From contig OU015492.1 in NCBI GenBank assembly GCA_907164885.2, forward strand, positions 43,768,031 to 43,832,030: a stretch of DNA of 64,000 nt. Reading direction: 5' to 3'. Positions within the stretch are counted from its first letter, which is position 1, and each line of letters begins with the position of its first letter. The position numbers and the translations under genes were made by a program. The notes beneath the pieces are model-generated. The model searched no databases and was not told where the DNA came from. It saw nothing but the letters and a program-made list of their open reading frames with translations. Below, one piece after another: positions 1 to 10,492 of the stretch. This stretch comes from Dolomedes plantarius (Eukaryota > Arthropoda > Arachnida > Araneae > Dolomedidae).

Positions 1-170
1 GAATACCTCTTCTGACACTTCAAAAGGCATTATTATCCTGGAAATTGCGGTGTCGAAAGATAGTTCAGAATAAGGGATGTCAAATAGAACATTTAAAACA
101 CAAGAATTTTATGTAATTTAGTTTTGTGAATACAATATACATCGTCTAAAAAATGTGTGAACAGCTTCTG
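1..170 (+). mobile_element. 3' end of a DD41D Tc1/mariner-type transposon
   Basis: These 170 bases align without gaps, and with only a few mismatches, to 47643-47812, the 3' end of the DD41D element described below. They hold the last codons of the transposase, the untranslated tail and the right terminal inverted repeat ending ...GAACAGCTTCTG, followed by the TA target dinucleotide at 171-172. The rest of the copy lies before the window. Confidence 0.9.
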
Positions 171-173
171 TAT

Positions 174-206
174 ACATATATATAAATATATATATATATA
201 TATAAA
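174..206. repeat. AT microsatellite
   Basis: A mostly (TA)n tract directly after the DD41D element end. Low complexity; no coding signal. Confidence 0.8.
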
Positions 207-376
207 ATTTTCATTTTTTCAAAAATATCCCGAAATCTGGGTTTTTCTGGTTCGTTAAATCTGGGTAAGTTATAAAAGAGCAAAATGCTTTGTTAAAAAA
301 AAAAAATATTTTTTCAAAAGCTAGGTTTTCATATTACAAACTGGGTTTATTATATTTTTGCTAGCTGGGAGTCCTC

Positions 377-410
<34 letters not shown>

Positions 411-411
411 C

Positions 412-909
412 CAGGGGTGGCCAGAGTTTTTGCAACAAGAGCCGCACCAAATCACCAAGAAAATCTTGGGAGCCGTACCAAAAGTTCTTGGTGGGAAAAA
501 ATTTCAGAATCATAATGTATTTATTTTGACAGTGTTTGATAGTTTCAGTTTTGAGAGTTTCGGATCAGCTCCGGTTTTCGTTCTGACCAAAATGACGGTT
601 TTTTTCCGGTTTTCGGTTCAGTTCCGGTTCGAAGCCCCGATTTAAATATACTAATGACTGGGATCCCTATTCGGTCTACACGACGTCTGAACAAGTGTAT
701 TAGTATTAGAACAACTATATTTTTACGAAGGTTTAACCGGACGAACCGAAGAATACCGAACGACTGTACGAATCATTTCCTGTGGCTGCATGTTGTTTTA
801 CGATTCAAGAAATTTAAAATATAACAAATATTTTCATATATTACTTGAGCCGCAATAAACTTCTTGAAGAGCCGCATGCGGCTCGCGAGCCACCATTTGG
901 CCACCGTTG
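412..909. mobile_element. Non-autonomous hAT-like element (MITE)
   Basis: A 498-bp element with imperfect terminal inverted repeats (CAGGGGTGGCCAGA on the left; CAACGGTGGCCAAA reading in from the right). It is flanked by an exact 8-bp direct repeat ATATATAC at 404-411 and 910-917. An 8-bp duplication and CAGGGGTGGCCA termini are typical of hAT (Charlie-type) elements. There is no transposase; the 95-aa ORF inside is not protein-like. The interior holds GAGCCGC-rich subterminal stretches. Confidence 0.75.
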
Positions 910-924
910 ATATATACTATATAT

Positions 925-1138
925 AGAGAGAAAGATACAATAAAACTTCTCTATGGCGGCCAGCGATGGTTCCTCAAAAAAGTGGCCGTTTGGAGGGGTG
1001 ACCAAAAAGAGATACCGTTCATAACATTCATAACATTGGCTCAAACGATTCTTGAACCGGTTCCAAACAAAATAGGACCGTTTAGAGAGGTTTTACTTAC
1101 TTACTTTCTCTCTCTCTATCTATCTATCTATCTATCTA

Positions 1139-1199
<61 letters not shown>

Positions 1200-1355
1200 G
1201 AATCTCGATCGATCATTCTCCGAATCATCGTTTTCCTGTATGTGTCGTTTATTTCACCCAGTCCCGATGATCATATTGCTTTGTTATGTTCCCGTATCTA
1301 TCGTTTTCCCGCATTTATCGTTCAGTTCTGTCGGTCGCTTGAAAAACGATAGATC

Positions 1356-1439
<84 letters not shown>

Positions 1440-1692
1440 GAGAGATATACAATAAAATTTCTCTATGGCGGCCAGCGATGGTTCTTCAAAAAAGTGGCCG
1501 TTTAGAGAGGTGACCGAAAGGAGATTTCGTTCATAACATTGGCTCCATGGATTCTTGAACCTGTTGTAAACAAAACAGGACCGTTTAGAGAAGTTTTACT
1601 CTGTCTCTCTCTGTGTGTGTATGTATATATATATAATATATATATTTGACGGCCCCTTTTTTTAACCATGACTGGCCGCCATAGAGAAGTTT
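925..1692. repeat. Dispersed repeat cluster with TA microsatellites and a small pogo-like MITE
   Basis: A unit of about 165 bp (925-1090) beginning near GAGAGAAAGATACAATAAAA recurs at 1437-1605, and part of it recurs inverted at about 1650-1692. Between the two copies lie (TCTA)n/(TA)n tracts (about 1110-1197 and 1361-1436). A 165-bp segment (1197-1361) has inverted ends AATCTCGATCGATC / ATCTCGATCTATCG flanked by TA, like pogo/Tigger-type MITEs. No coding content. Confidence 0.55.
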
Positions 1693-1724
1693 CACCATAT
1701 ATATGTGTGTGTGTGTGTTTGTGT

Positions 1725-1790
1725 TTGTTCCAGCCTCACTCTGGAATGCTTCGAGCAATTTTAACCAAACTATTCAACAGCCAAGCAATT
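1725..1790. repeat. Copy of a dispersed repeat also present at about 37.28 kb
   Basis: The stretch around GTTCCAGCCTCACTCTGGAA is similar to 37281-37335, including the following ...GCAATTT(C/T)AACCAAAC. It is a short fragment of an interspersed repeat of unknown class. Confidence 0.5.
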
Positions 1791-1975
1791 TCAACCATTA
1801 TATAGTGTTTTAAGTTAAAATTTTAAGTTTAACACCTTCAATAGTTGAGGGGAAGAGAAAATTTAAGATTAAAAAATTAAGCAATTATTAAGAATAAGAA
1901 TTTAAGTTTAAAGAGTTAACTTAAAAATTTAGAGAAGGTAAGATGAAAAAATAAGCAAGTTTAGGATAAGGTGGC

Positions 1976-2200
1976 CCTCAGCAAAAGGGGAAAAAAAGGC
2001 CCTGTTCAGGGTCATACAATTCATAATGAGATGATTGCAGATTTCCGCGAGGGAAAATGAAAATGTCAAGGTAGGGAAGTCCCTTCTGCTCTAGGAATGC
2101 TCTAGTAAAACCATTCGATTTAAGCCTGATTACTTTTAAAATTAAGTAAGGCTCAAGAAATATGTACATACCGAGTTTCATTTAAATCGGCCCAAAACAG
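1976..2200. repeat. SINE-like repeat fragment (shares sequence with 15205-15300)
   Basis: About 95 bases around GGGGAAAAAAAGGCC...CATAC(A/-)(A/C)TTC match 15205-15300. The second copy is followed by an RNA polymerase III B-box-like motif on the - strand, which suggests a short interspersed element. This copy has no clear A or B box. Confidence 0.4.
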
Positions 2201-2278
2201 ACAGAGCTACACTTTTTGGAAAACTAATTATTTTTTCAAATGTGTACCAATGCATTATGTTTTTCCATTTTAAATCTG

Positions 2279-2722
<444 letters not shown>

Positions 2723-4060
2723 TTAGGTATATATAGGAAAAAAAAGAAAAAGGTAAGTAAATATATACAGGACAGATATACGAAAACTTTCTTTCAAGTT
2801 CATCTTTAAAGTATAAGAAATATTAAGAACGAATCAATGGAGTTTTGAATGTATTGAAAAATTTCATAAATGCATTAAACACCGTTGTCTGGGGCCTAAA
2901 CTATATCAACTAGTTTGAAAGTATTTGCTATTATTAGTTACTATTATATTTTATCGTTATTTGTTGATAATTTTGTATTTTTACTCTGCCTCATTTTGGC
3001 GCCTCTTTCAATGTCTTATCCATGGGACCCACCATATTTAGAGAAACTTACAACAAAAACAATCTACCGTTTAATTATTCTAGAATTTCTACATTTGTGT
3101 TATGTAAAAACTTTTCAATAATCATGCACAGTTATTTATAGTACTTTTATATATATAACTTATATATATATAGTACTTTTATATATATGTACTTTTATTA
3201 TACCTATATTAGACAATTTTCTCAAGATATCGAACCTTTTCTGAAGTTTATGTGCAAGAAGTCAGTGTTTGTTTACTTTAACGCACACAAAGACGTCAGG
3301 AAGAATGGTTTTTAATTAAGTACATATAAATTAAAGGGAAAAAATGTAGTTCTCACTATGTTTAGATAAAATAATTCAAAATACGTTTTAATGGCTCTCA
3401 AATTTTAGAAAATACAGATACGTTATAGCATTAAAGTTCCGAATATTATAATACACAACAGATAAGCAGTTTTCTTTTAGACAACAAATTACTAACTTCA
3501 ACAGAAGGATAAAGTAAGATGTGGCAGTTTTCGACCTGTATTCGCTTGAATTGGAATAGGTTGAAATTTGTGATAGTTGAACATAAAATATCTAAAATTG
3601 TTATTACAGTCATGTTTTATAATACATACACAGGATACTTATTAGCAGCAAACGACTGATGATTTCCAAATGATTAAATCGAAGTTACAATTAAAGATAT
3701 CTGCAATATCTCCCCGACGTGCGATATTGTAGATATCTTTAATTTATCGGAATCCTATGAGCAATTCCTTGAAGATTCAAAGTTTTCCGAGATTATTTCT
3801 TTTAAACCTAATTTCATTATCACAGACAAATCCCAATTTTTCAGTATTAAAATCCTTAATTTACCATTGTCTGTAATGAACTCATATTAATAAATAGTTT
3901 CAAAGTACTAACTTTCTCTCTGTAGATAAGGATAATTTACAACATTGTTTCAAGACACAAAATCAGAACTTTCTTTCAGTAAAAATTATATTTTGTATAT
4001 TTTGCTTTGTTTAATTTCTCGTTGATTTTGTGAAAGTCGGGTCTTAATTTTACATTTATG
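2723..4060. other. Gene-free AT-rich stretch
   Basis: Apart from short TA runs near 3150-3190, no repeat ends, coding signal or splice-flanked exon was recognised. A 68-aa ORF at 2915-3121 has no protein-like features. It is probably intronic DNA of the SQOR gene. Confidence 0.5.
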
Positions 4061-4640
4061 CTTATGGCGGGACCCATCGTAGCCGTGAGTTGATGGCAAA
4101 ATCAAGCGTTAGGACTGTTTTAAATTTTCGCCCGCTACAACCAGCAGTTTGCGATTTCTTTGGATTTTCTGTCGGGGATTATTTGGAAAGGCAAGGATAT
4201 CGCATGACCCCCTTTGGAAAGCGCTTGACCCCCTATAGAGATACGGTCATTACAATCCCTCAAACTGTCAACCCTAAGGGGGGTGGAATTCTCGAACTGT
4301 CAACTGGACTCCTCCCACCACAAGAGTCGGGAAGGAATAGAAATGGGAAAGGAGATTTTTTTTTTTAGTACATAGCCACCTTAAGGATAAATACGTGGCC
4401 GAGAGAGGAAATACTCGCCGGTGTGTTGTTCGTTCTCACTCGCTCGCTCGGTTTGTATGCGTTGATGTTATTTTCTGTTACTGCCCTCGCATATATTTTA
4501 TTTCTATTATGTTTCGTTGTTGTATACTAAATCTAGTATCGATAACTTTTAATAAAAAGATGAATTCTCAAACCCTACATTTACTTCTTTTTTTAAAACC
4601 TCTGCCTAACACACCCCATACCTATAAGCGCGGTAGGTAG
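4061..4640. other. Unclassified stretch, possibly a decayed LTR
   Basis: It is more GC-rich than its surroundings, with a TATA-like GATAAATACG near 4387 followed by a CT-rich TCACTCGCTCGCTCGG segment and an AATAAA near 4550, as in many LTRs. No second copy or target duplication was found in the window. The 92-aa (4090-4368) and 81-aa (4395-4640) ORFs match nothing I recognise. Confidence 0.25.
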
Positions 4641-4703
4641 TCATTTTGTAATACTAAAAACCATCAAAATGAAAATCTAAGATATACTGGTAAGAATTAC
4701 CGA

Positions 4704-4922
4704 TCAATCAAAACCAACAAAGTCATCTTCTTCCGTATCAGAATGGAAAAGTGACAAAATTTCTGGATGAATTTTTGTATCTGGGTCATCTGGATCTCCC
4801 TCGTTGGAAGAACTGTTATCGTCAGAACTGTCATCGTCGCTGGCATTGGGAACAATCATTTCCGCCTTTCTAAAACAGGAAATTATTGTCTTAATGGAGA
4901 CACCCTTCCATGCTTCAGAGAC
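4704..4922 (-). pseudogene. pogo/Tigger-type transposase, C-terminal fragment
   Basis: Read on the - strand it encodes about 72 residues ending in a TGA at 4706-4704. The segment SEAWKGVSIKTIISCFRKAE resembles the conserved end of the DDE_1 domain of pogo/Tigger/jerky transposases (typically 'AW..VS..TI..CF..AG'). An acidic Asp/Ser/Glu-rich tail with DDDSSDDNSSS follows. The coding sequence stops abruptly at 4922, where an LTR fragment begins; the N-terminal part is not found elsewhere in the window. No initiation codon or catalytic DDE residues remain, so this is a remnant. Confidence 0.7.
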
Positions 4923-5152
4923 TGTTAGGGAAAAATCCCGATTAGCTTTCCTCTTCTTCCCCTAACCTTCCAGCCACGTAGAAAGAGCGATGTATTTACA
5001 TCATTTCCCACCTCCACAGCAATGTGTAAGCATCGTCAGACGCCAGTTGCGTCATGCCAGCCTAACGACGTCATTCACCCAACGATGACGCCATACCATC
5101 AGTTAAGAATGACGTCAACGCACATCACGTAAAATTAGCATAATTAACTTTG
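4923..5152 (+). repeat. Partial LTR of the copia C family
   Basis: It begins TGTTAGGGAAAAAT and matches, with few differences, the reverse complement of about 37030-37259, the outer part of the copia C 5' LTR, in the opposite orientation to that copy. It stops at ...ACTTTG, where the copia A LTR starts. The missing inner part of this LTR is not found after copia A, so it was lost by deletion or rearrangement. Confidence 0.8.
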
Positions 5153-5958
5153 TGTTAGGAATATTTAAAAAAATTTTAATTTCCTCACCTATTCACCCAC
5201 GTTCTTAAAGCTTTCCGGCGCCGCGCCATACTGTAAACAATTCTTATCGGTTAAACGCCTATGTGAATCGTTGTCACGATTCATTCACCCTTTCATTTTC
5301 CTTTACAATCTTATTATTTTAACTTTAAAAATATTTGCCTTCCATAACGGAATTTAACATGTAACGCGTCATACAAATCGTATGAGATTAAAATTGTATC
5401 GCATTGCATCAGTATTTAAATTTTATGTAAAATGTAAATGTACGCAAATATCGTACATGCAAATATCGTAAGTACATGCGTACTTCGCCCGATCTGTTAT
5501 TGGACGTTCGCGCCAGCCGCCGTGAATATAAGGAAGATTTTACAAGACTTTCATCAATCTGATTCCGCCTGCCGCTCCTGTTCAAGTGCCGTTCCCTGCC
5601 GATGTCCTAACTCGCCGCCAATGGAGGAATGAAGATGCCGCGCCTGTCCCGACCGAGGAAACGCCAACCGTATTTCTAATCCTGCGATGTTCTATTCTAA
5701 GCAGGACTCACGTAACTGTTTTATATTTTGCTATTTTGTTATTTTTATGAACGGATAATTAAACCGTTTCAAGTTTAACAATGTTTCAGTGACTTTTTTT
5801 TACCTCACCTCCACGCACATACCTTAGTATTCTTCACGTATTTCTAGTTAAATTAAGTAGTTTTTATAAATATTTTTGGCTTCATTTCTATAGAGCGCTC
5901 CTGCGCAATTTCACTCTTTTTAAATTTTTCAATGGAATCTTTTGCCGGATTCCCGACA
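5153..5958 (+). repeat. 5' LTR of copia A
   Basis: 806 bp, starting TGTTAGGAATATTT and ending TTCCCGACA. It is closely similar to the 3' LTR outside an insertion, with scattered substitutions and small length changes, for example in the A-run near the start. The LTRs have diverged, so the insertion is not very recent. Confidence 0.93.
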
Positions 5959-5959
5959 A

Positions 5960-5971
5960 GGGTTATGGGCC
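5960..5971 (+). promoter_or_regulatory. Primer binding site (initiator tRNA-Met half-molecule type)
   Basis: GGGTTATGGGCC begins two bases after the LTR. It is complementary to the anticodon region of initiator tRNA-Met (GGCCCATAACCC), the primer site used by Drosophila copia, which is primed by a cleaved half-tRNA rather than by the tRNA 3' end. Confidence 0.8.
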
Positions 5972-6171
5972 GTCAGGAAAAATTAATCTCTATAAAAAAT
6001 TTAAGAAGCCAATTCCCAATTTGTTTAAATCCCAATTTAGTGTGAAAAATTTTATTGTGTGTATTTAAAAATTTCATTGTATGTGCTGGAGTTTGAGTAT
6101 GTTTTAGTGGGGGGCCAAGAAAATATTTAACTTTCCTATATTTGTCTTTGTATGTAATATTGTATAAATTC

Positions 6172-6948
6172 ATGATGTGTGACTATGATCAAAGAGTAAT
6201 GATTGAACCTTTAACCAGAGACAACTATGTCTCATGGTCAGAAGATTTAAAAGCTATACTGCTTGACCGTGATGCATGGTCAATTGTTAAAGGGATAGAA
6301 GAGCCACCCGCAGCTACCGCTTCTGCGAAGGAACAGAAAGATTGTAGAGTTCGCGTACAACGCGGTTATTCTACAATTTATCTGAATACTAGTAAAGAAT
6401 TAAGAAATTTAATATCTGAAACTGAAGATCCTCGCGTAGCCTGGGAAACTTTAAGAGATTTCTTTCAACCAAAATCTAGGGCTCGGCTAATTGGTCTTTT
6501 AGACACGTTTTTTAATACCCGGCCAGACGGTGAGTCTGTAGGCATGTATGCTGCTAGATTGAGGAAAATCATCATACAAGTGAAAGATGCAGGTTACGAC
6601 CTCGATGAGGTGTTCCAATCTTTTCAACTTATTCGGTTTTTACCTGTTGAATTTGCTGGAATCATACAAACTATCTATCGATGGGAAGATAAGGACTTTA
6701 AATACGACGATGTTTTAAAAGAATTACTGTGCGAAGAATCGAGAATTAAGCAGAGTTGCTCTGATCTCGAAACGCAAAATTCTAGTATTTATAGTGTAAA
6801 GTTTAATAGAAAACAAAATTCTAAAAAGAATAAAGCTAAAGTTGAAAAATGCACAACATGCGGGAAAGGAAATCACAATGCCACAGTGTGTAGAAGTAAA
6901 ATTAAAAGTAAAGATAAAGATTTTGCGGCGAATGTTGAGATGAGTTAA
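6172..6948 (+). CDS. copia A gag (UBN2-type capsid protein)
   Basis: An open frame of about 258 aa from the Met at 6172; other in-frame Mets lie at 6142 and 6199. The family start usually lies just before the NYxxW motif, here DNYVSWSEDL, so 6172-6199 is the likely zone. It has the UBN2/retrotran_gag architecture: N-terminal L(T)xxNYxxW, then RDFFQPKSRARLIGLLDTFF and FQLIRFLPVEF. A CX2CX4HX4C zinc knuckle follows (CTTCGKGNHNATVC). Gag forms virus-like particles that package the element RNA. The frame ends in TAA at 6946-6948, and protease continues in the same frame, so in this copy gag and pol are separated by a stop codon. In the family gag and pol are normally one ORF, so this is either a nonsense mutation or a readthrough site. 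Confidence 0.88.
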   Translation: MMCDYDQRVMIEPLTRDNYVSWSEDLKAILLDRDAWSIVKGIEEPPAATASAKEQKDCRVRVQRGYSTIYLNTSKELRNLISETEDPRVAWETLRDFFQPKSRARLIGLLDTFFNTRPDGESVGMYAARLRKIIIQVKDAGYDLDEVFQSFQLIRFLPVEFAGIIQTIYRWEDKDFKYDDVLKELLCEESRIKQSCSDLETQNSSIYSVKFNRKQNSKKNKAKVEKCTTCGKGNHNATVCRSKIKSKDKDFAANVEMS

Positions 6949-8691
6949 GGAATAGAAACAAATTTAAATACCGTAGCGGATCCAAATGCTTGGATTTTTG
7001 ACACAGCTGCTACAGCTCACTTTTCAGGTGACAGGTCACTTTTTAATACTTTTAAACCAGTTCACAATAAGGAAATGAGCGTGGCTGTGGGTGACGCTAC
7101 TTACCCCATTGAAGGAGTTGGCAATGTCAAATTAACTTTTCATGATGATCCTGATCAGTCTCAAGAGGTGACATTACTTAATGTTATGTATTCACCCAGT
7201 ATAAACAGAAACTTAATCGCGGGATCTAAATTTGATGACGCTAAGGCAAAGTTTGTTGGCGGTAAAAGTAAGATAAATGTCTACTCTCAATCGGGTGAAC
7301 GATTGTTTGTTGCTAAGAAATTAAATGGTTTATATAAATGCTTTCTGAAAGTGAAGCGCATAAAATCTGAAATTTCAGCCAACGCAAACGATGTGAATCT
7401 AACAAATTTTAAAGTTTGGCATCGAAAATTTTGCCATATTAATTCTAAATTTCTAATCAACACTAGCAGAAACAAATTGGTAAGAGGTCTGCCGTATTTT
7501 AAACATTTCAAATTTAATTGCGACAAGTGTCAAATCGCTAAAGCTAAACGCCAACCTCATAAAAGTATAGGCGGTCCAAGGTCTCAATTTCCTTTACAGC
7601 TGATTCATTCTGATTTATGCGGCCCTTTTCCAGTTAAATCCTTTCACGGACATCGTTATTTCTTAACTTTTGTGGATGACCACTCTAAGAAGACAACAGT
7701 TTACCCTCTAAAAGATAAAACCCAAGTGTTTGAATATTTTACTAAATTCCAAAAACGGGCGGAACGATTTTTAAATAGGAAAATTATTAATGTCCGAACA
7801 GACAACGGCTTAGAGTTTGTGCATGAAAAATTTAAAAACTTTTTAGAAAATCAGGGCATTGGAGCAGAACGCAGCAACGTTTACACGCCTCAGCAAAATG
7901 GTGTGGCGGAACGATTCAATCTAACGGTGGTAGATGCTATAAAGGTCATGCTAGAGGACAGTTCACTAAATGATAGTTTCTGGTCAGAAGCCGTTCTATG
8001 TTTTACATATGTTTGGAACCGTGTGTGCCATTCTCACCAAGAGAAAACCCCTTTTGAGCTTTACGGGGGCCAAACGCCATCAGTCAAACATTTACAAATT
8101 TTTGGTTCTAATGCTTTTGTTGTTGTACCCAAGCAGCTCCGTACCAAACTAGATATGCGAGCAAAGAAAGGGATAATGGTAGGATATGCCATGTTAACAC
8201 GTGGTTATAGAGTGTGGATTCCTGCCGAGAATAAAATAGTGGAAACCAGTGATGTTAGGTTCGGCGAACCAACTAAAAGCTTTACTAAATCTGGAAGCGA
8301 ACTGGACCCTTCCCACGTTTTTACTTACCGCAATGACCAAAATTTAAGCTCGGATGACGAATCAATTGAGGAACATCAAACAGAACCTGTTGAAAAAGAA
8401 CCTACCCAAACCGTCGCGATACAACCAAGTACAAGCGGCGATATGACTTGGAATAGACGCGCTGTTTTACGTAAAGACCGATCGAGGGTAGACGTTTATT
8501 ATGATCTTCAGGGATCAGACGTTACAGTTAACTCATCTGTAAAAGCTAAAGAATTTTGTGAATCTAAGAATCTTAAATTTGATCCTATATTCTTTGATTT
8601 TAGTGGTAAAAATACTTATACAGGTGTTGTACCAGGCAATTTAGAAACCTCAAATATAAATGTTGTAGGTAACGATGTTAAAGACTTTTGA
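6949..8691 (+). pseudogene. copia A protease and integrase part of pol
   Basis: In frame with gag after the TAA stop. Protease active-site motif: WIFDTAATAH (about 6990). Next comes the GAG-pre-integrase zinc-binding segment with WHRKFCHIN and CDKCQIAKAKR (His/Cys pairs). The integrase core keeps its acidic triad: Asp in HSDLCGPF, Asp in RTDNGLEF, Glu in NGVAERFN. A C-terminal region with FELYGGQTP and an acidic linker follows. The frame is open for 538 codons from 7075 and then meets TGA at 8689-8691. The protein would cut the polyprotein (protease) and insert cDNA (integrase). The catalytic residues are intact, but upstream and downstream stops break the polyprotein. Confidence 0.9.
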
Positions 8692-10255
8692 CAATTACAG
8701 ACTTTGAATGTACCTAATTCTTATGAGGAAGCTATTTTTTCACCTCAAAGTGAACATTGGCTAAGAGCTATTAAAGACTAACTCTCTATTATTAATGAAC
8801 GAAAAGCATGGGATCTTGTCCCAAAACCTAATAATGTTAATGTAATCGGTAGCCGTTGGGTTTTTACCCTAAAAGCTAACGAAAACTCTGATGTCGTAAG
8901 GTTTAAAGCCAGACTTGTTGCTCAAGGTTATAAGCAACGTAAAGGCGAAACTTACGATGAAGTTTTCAGCCCGGTAGTTAATTTTTCAATTTTACGGTTT
9001 TTCTTTTCTGTTCTTGTTCAAACTTGTAAATGGCTCAATTGTCAACTTGACGTGAAAAATGCTTACCTTTATGCAGATTTGAGTTATGATATTTATATGA
9101 AACCTCCCGAGGGAGTAAATATTAAACCAAACTTTGTTTGTAAGCTTAAGAAAGCACTTTATGGCTTACACCAATCAGGCCGAGAATGGTTCTTTGAAAT
9201 TAATAAAACTCTTTTAGAATTGAACTTTGTTAAATTCGAATGGTGTAACTGCCTTTATGTATTTTCAAATAGTATTCTTTTGATATTGTATGTTGATGAT
9301 ATGGTACTTTTTGGAAAATCCAGTGCGGATATAGATAATGGTATAAAATTGCTAAAATCTAAATTTGATATTAAAATCCTAGGAAAAACCAAACGGTTAT
9401 TAGGTATAAATTTTATACAGGAAAAAGACCACCTATCTATCAACCAAACTGACTACATTGAAAAGGTTTATGACACGTTTAAACATTTTAAAATTCCTCA
9501 GAGCTCCTTACCAATCTCAAAGGGAACGATACTCTCACGCAATCAACGACCTACCACTGAACAGGAAATCGACGAAATGCGTAAATGTCCATATCGGAGC
9601 CTAATAGGATGCCTCTCTTATATTGCTTTGAAGACACGTCCGGATATCGCCTATGCCGTGAATAATTTTTCACAATTTCAAGAAAATCCTGGACAATATC
9701 ACTGGCACTTACTACTAAGGTTATTAGGTTACGTTTACGACACACGACATCTCAAGCTGAACTTATCAAGAGTGGAAACACCGGACATTCACTGCTTCAG
9801 TGACTCGGACTTTGCCTCGAATCGAGATGACCGGGTGTCGGTAGGTGGAATACTCCTTTTAGTTTATGAATCACCACTATTTTGGCGAACCTTCAAGCAT
9901 AAAAGCTCTTTCAACGATGGAAGCTGAGTACGTGACGTTGACTGAAGCTGCAAAGGAGCTGGTATGGTTTAAAAACATTTTATTAGAGTTTAATAAATTT
10001 AATTTAATTGATACTAAGTTCGAAAATTTTACATTATATTGCGACAATGAAGCCGCAATAAACTTTTCGAAGTCAGCGATCGAAAATGTCCGGACTAAGT
10101 ACATTGATGTAAAGTTTCATTTTTTAAGAAACTTGGTCTTGGATAAAACCTTTGAAATTAAATATATAAAAACTAAGGCAAATCCTGCTGACAATTTTAC
10201 TAAACCTCAAGTTTTAGAGAGGGTTAACTTATTTAATAAGAAATTTTTTATTTAA
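8692..10255 (+). pseudogene. copia A reverse transcriptase and RNase H part of pol
   Basis: Continues from the TGA at 8689 with a second in-frame stop (TAA near 8779). RVT_2 motifs: GSRWVFTLKAN, FKARLVAQGYKQ, CQLDVKNAYLYADL, KALYGLHQSGREWF and the catalytic YVDD in LILYVDDMVLFG. RNase H: CFSDSDFASNRDD, then a frameshift near 9890 (LFWRTFKHK...), then STMEAEYVTLTEAAKELVW and CDNEAAINFSKSAIEN in another frame. The final segment ends in TAA at 10255 after NLFNKKFFI. All RT and RNase H signature residues are present, so the copy decayed by a few point lesions and not by large deletion. Confidence 0.9.
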
Positions 10256-10492
10256 CCATTATTTAATTTAAAATTTAAAATCCAGGTCTTAAGATATTAA
10301 GCCATGGTAACCAGCTATTCCAATAGGGAAAATTTAATTTATATCTCCCTTATCTATATGGTTATCTGGATTCTTCAAAATCTTCAAATTGTGAAATTTA
10401 AATACTTGTGTATATTGTATTGTTAGACTAAGTGTCTTGTATATTTTATATTAACCTTTTACTCTACTTTAACCCCAGAGGTTGAAGTTACT

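Noticed and set aside
907..1455. ORFs ending in long Tyr-Ile repeats (96 and 71 aa)
   Set aside because: They are translations of (TA)n microsatellites.
4090..4640. ORFs of 92 and 81 aa
   Set aside because: No recognisable motif, no splice context, and the stretch looks like decayed repeat DNA.
5438..5632. 64-aa ORF, with relatives at 10787 and 11355
   Set aside because: They lie inside the copia A LTRs and differ only through LTR divergence and the insertion; not genes.
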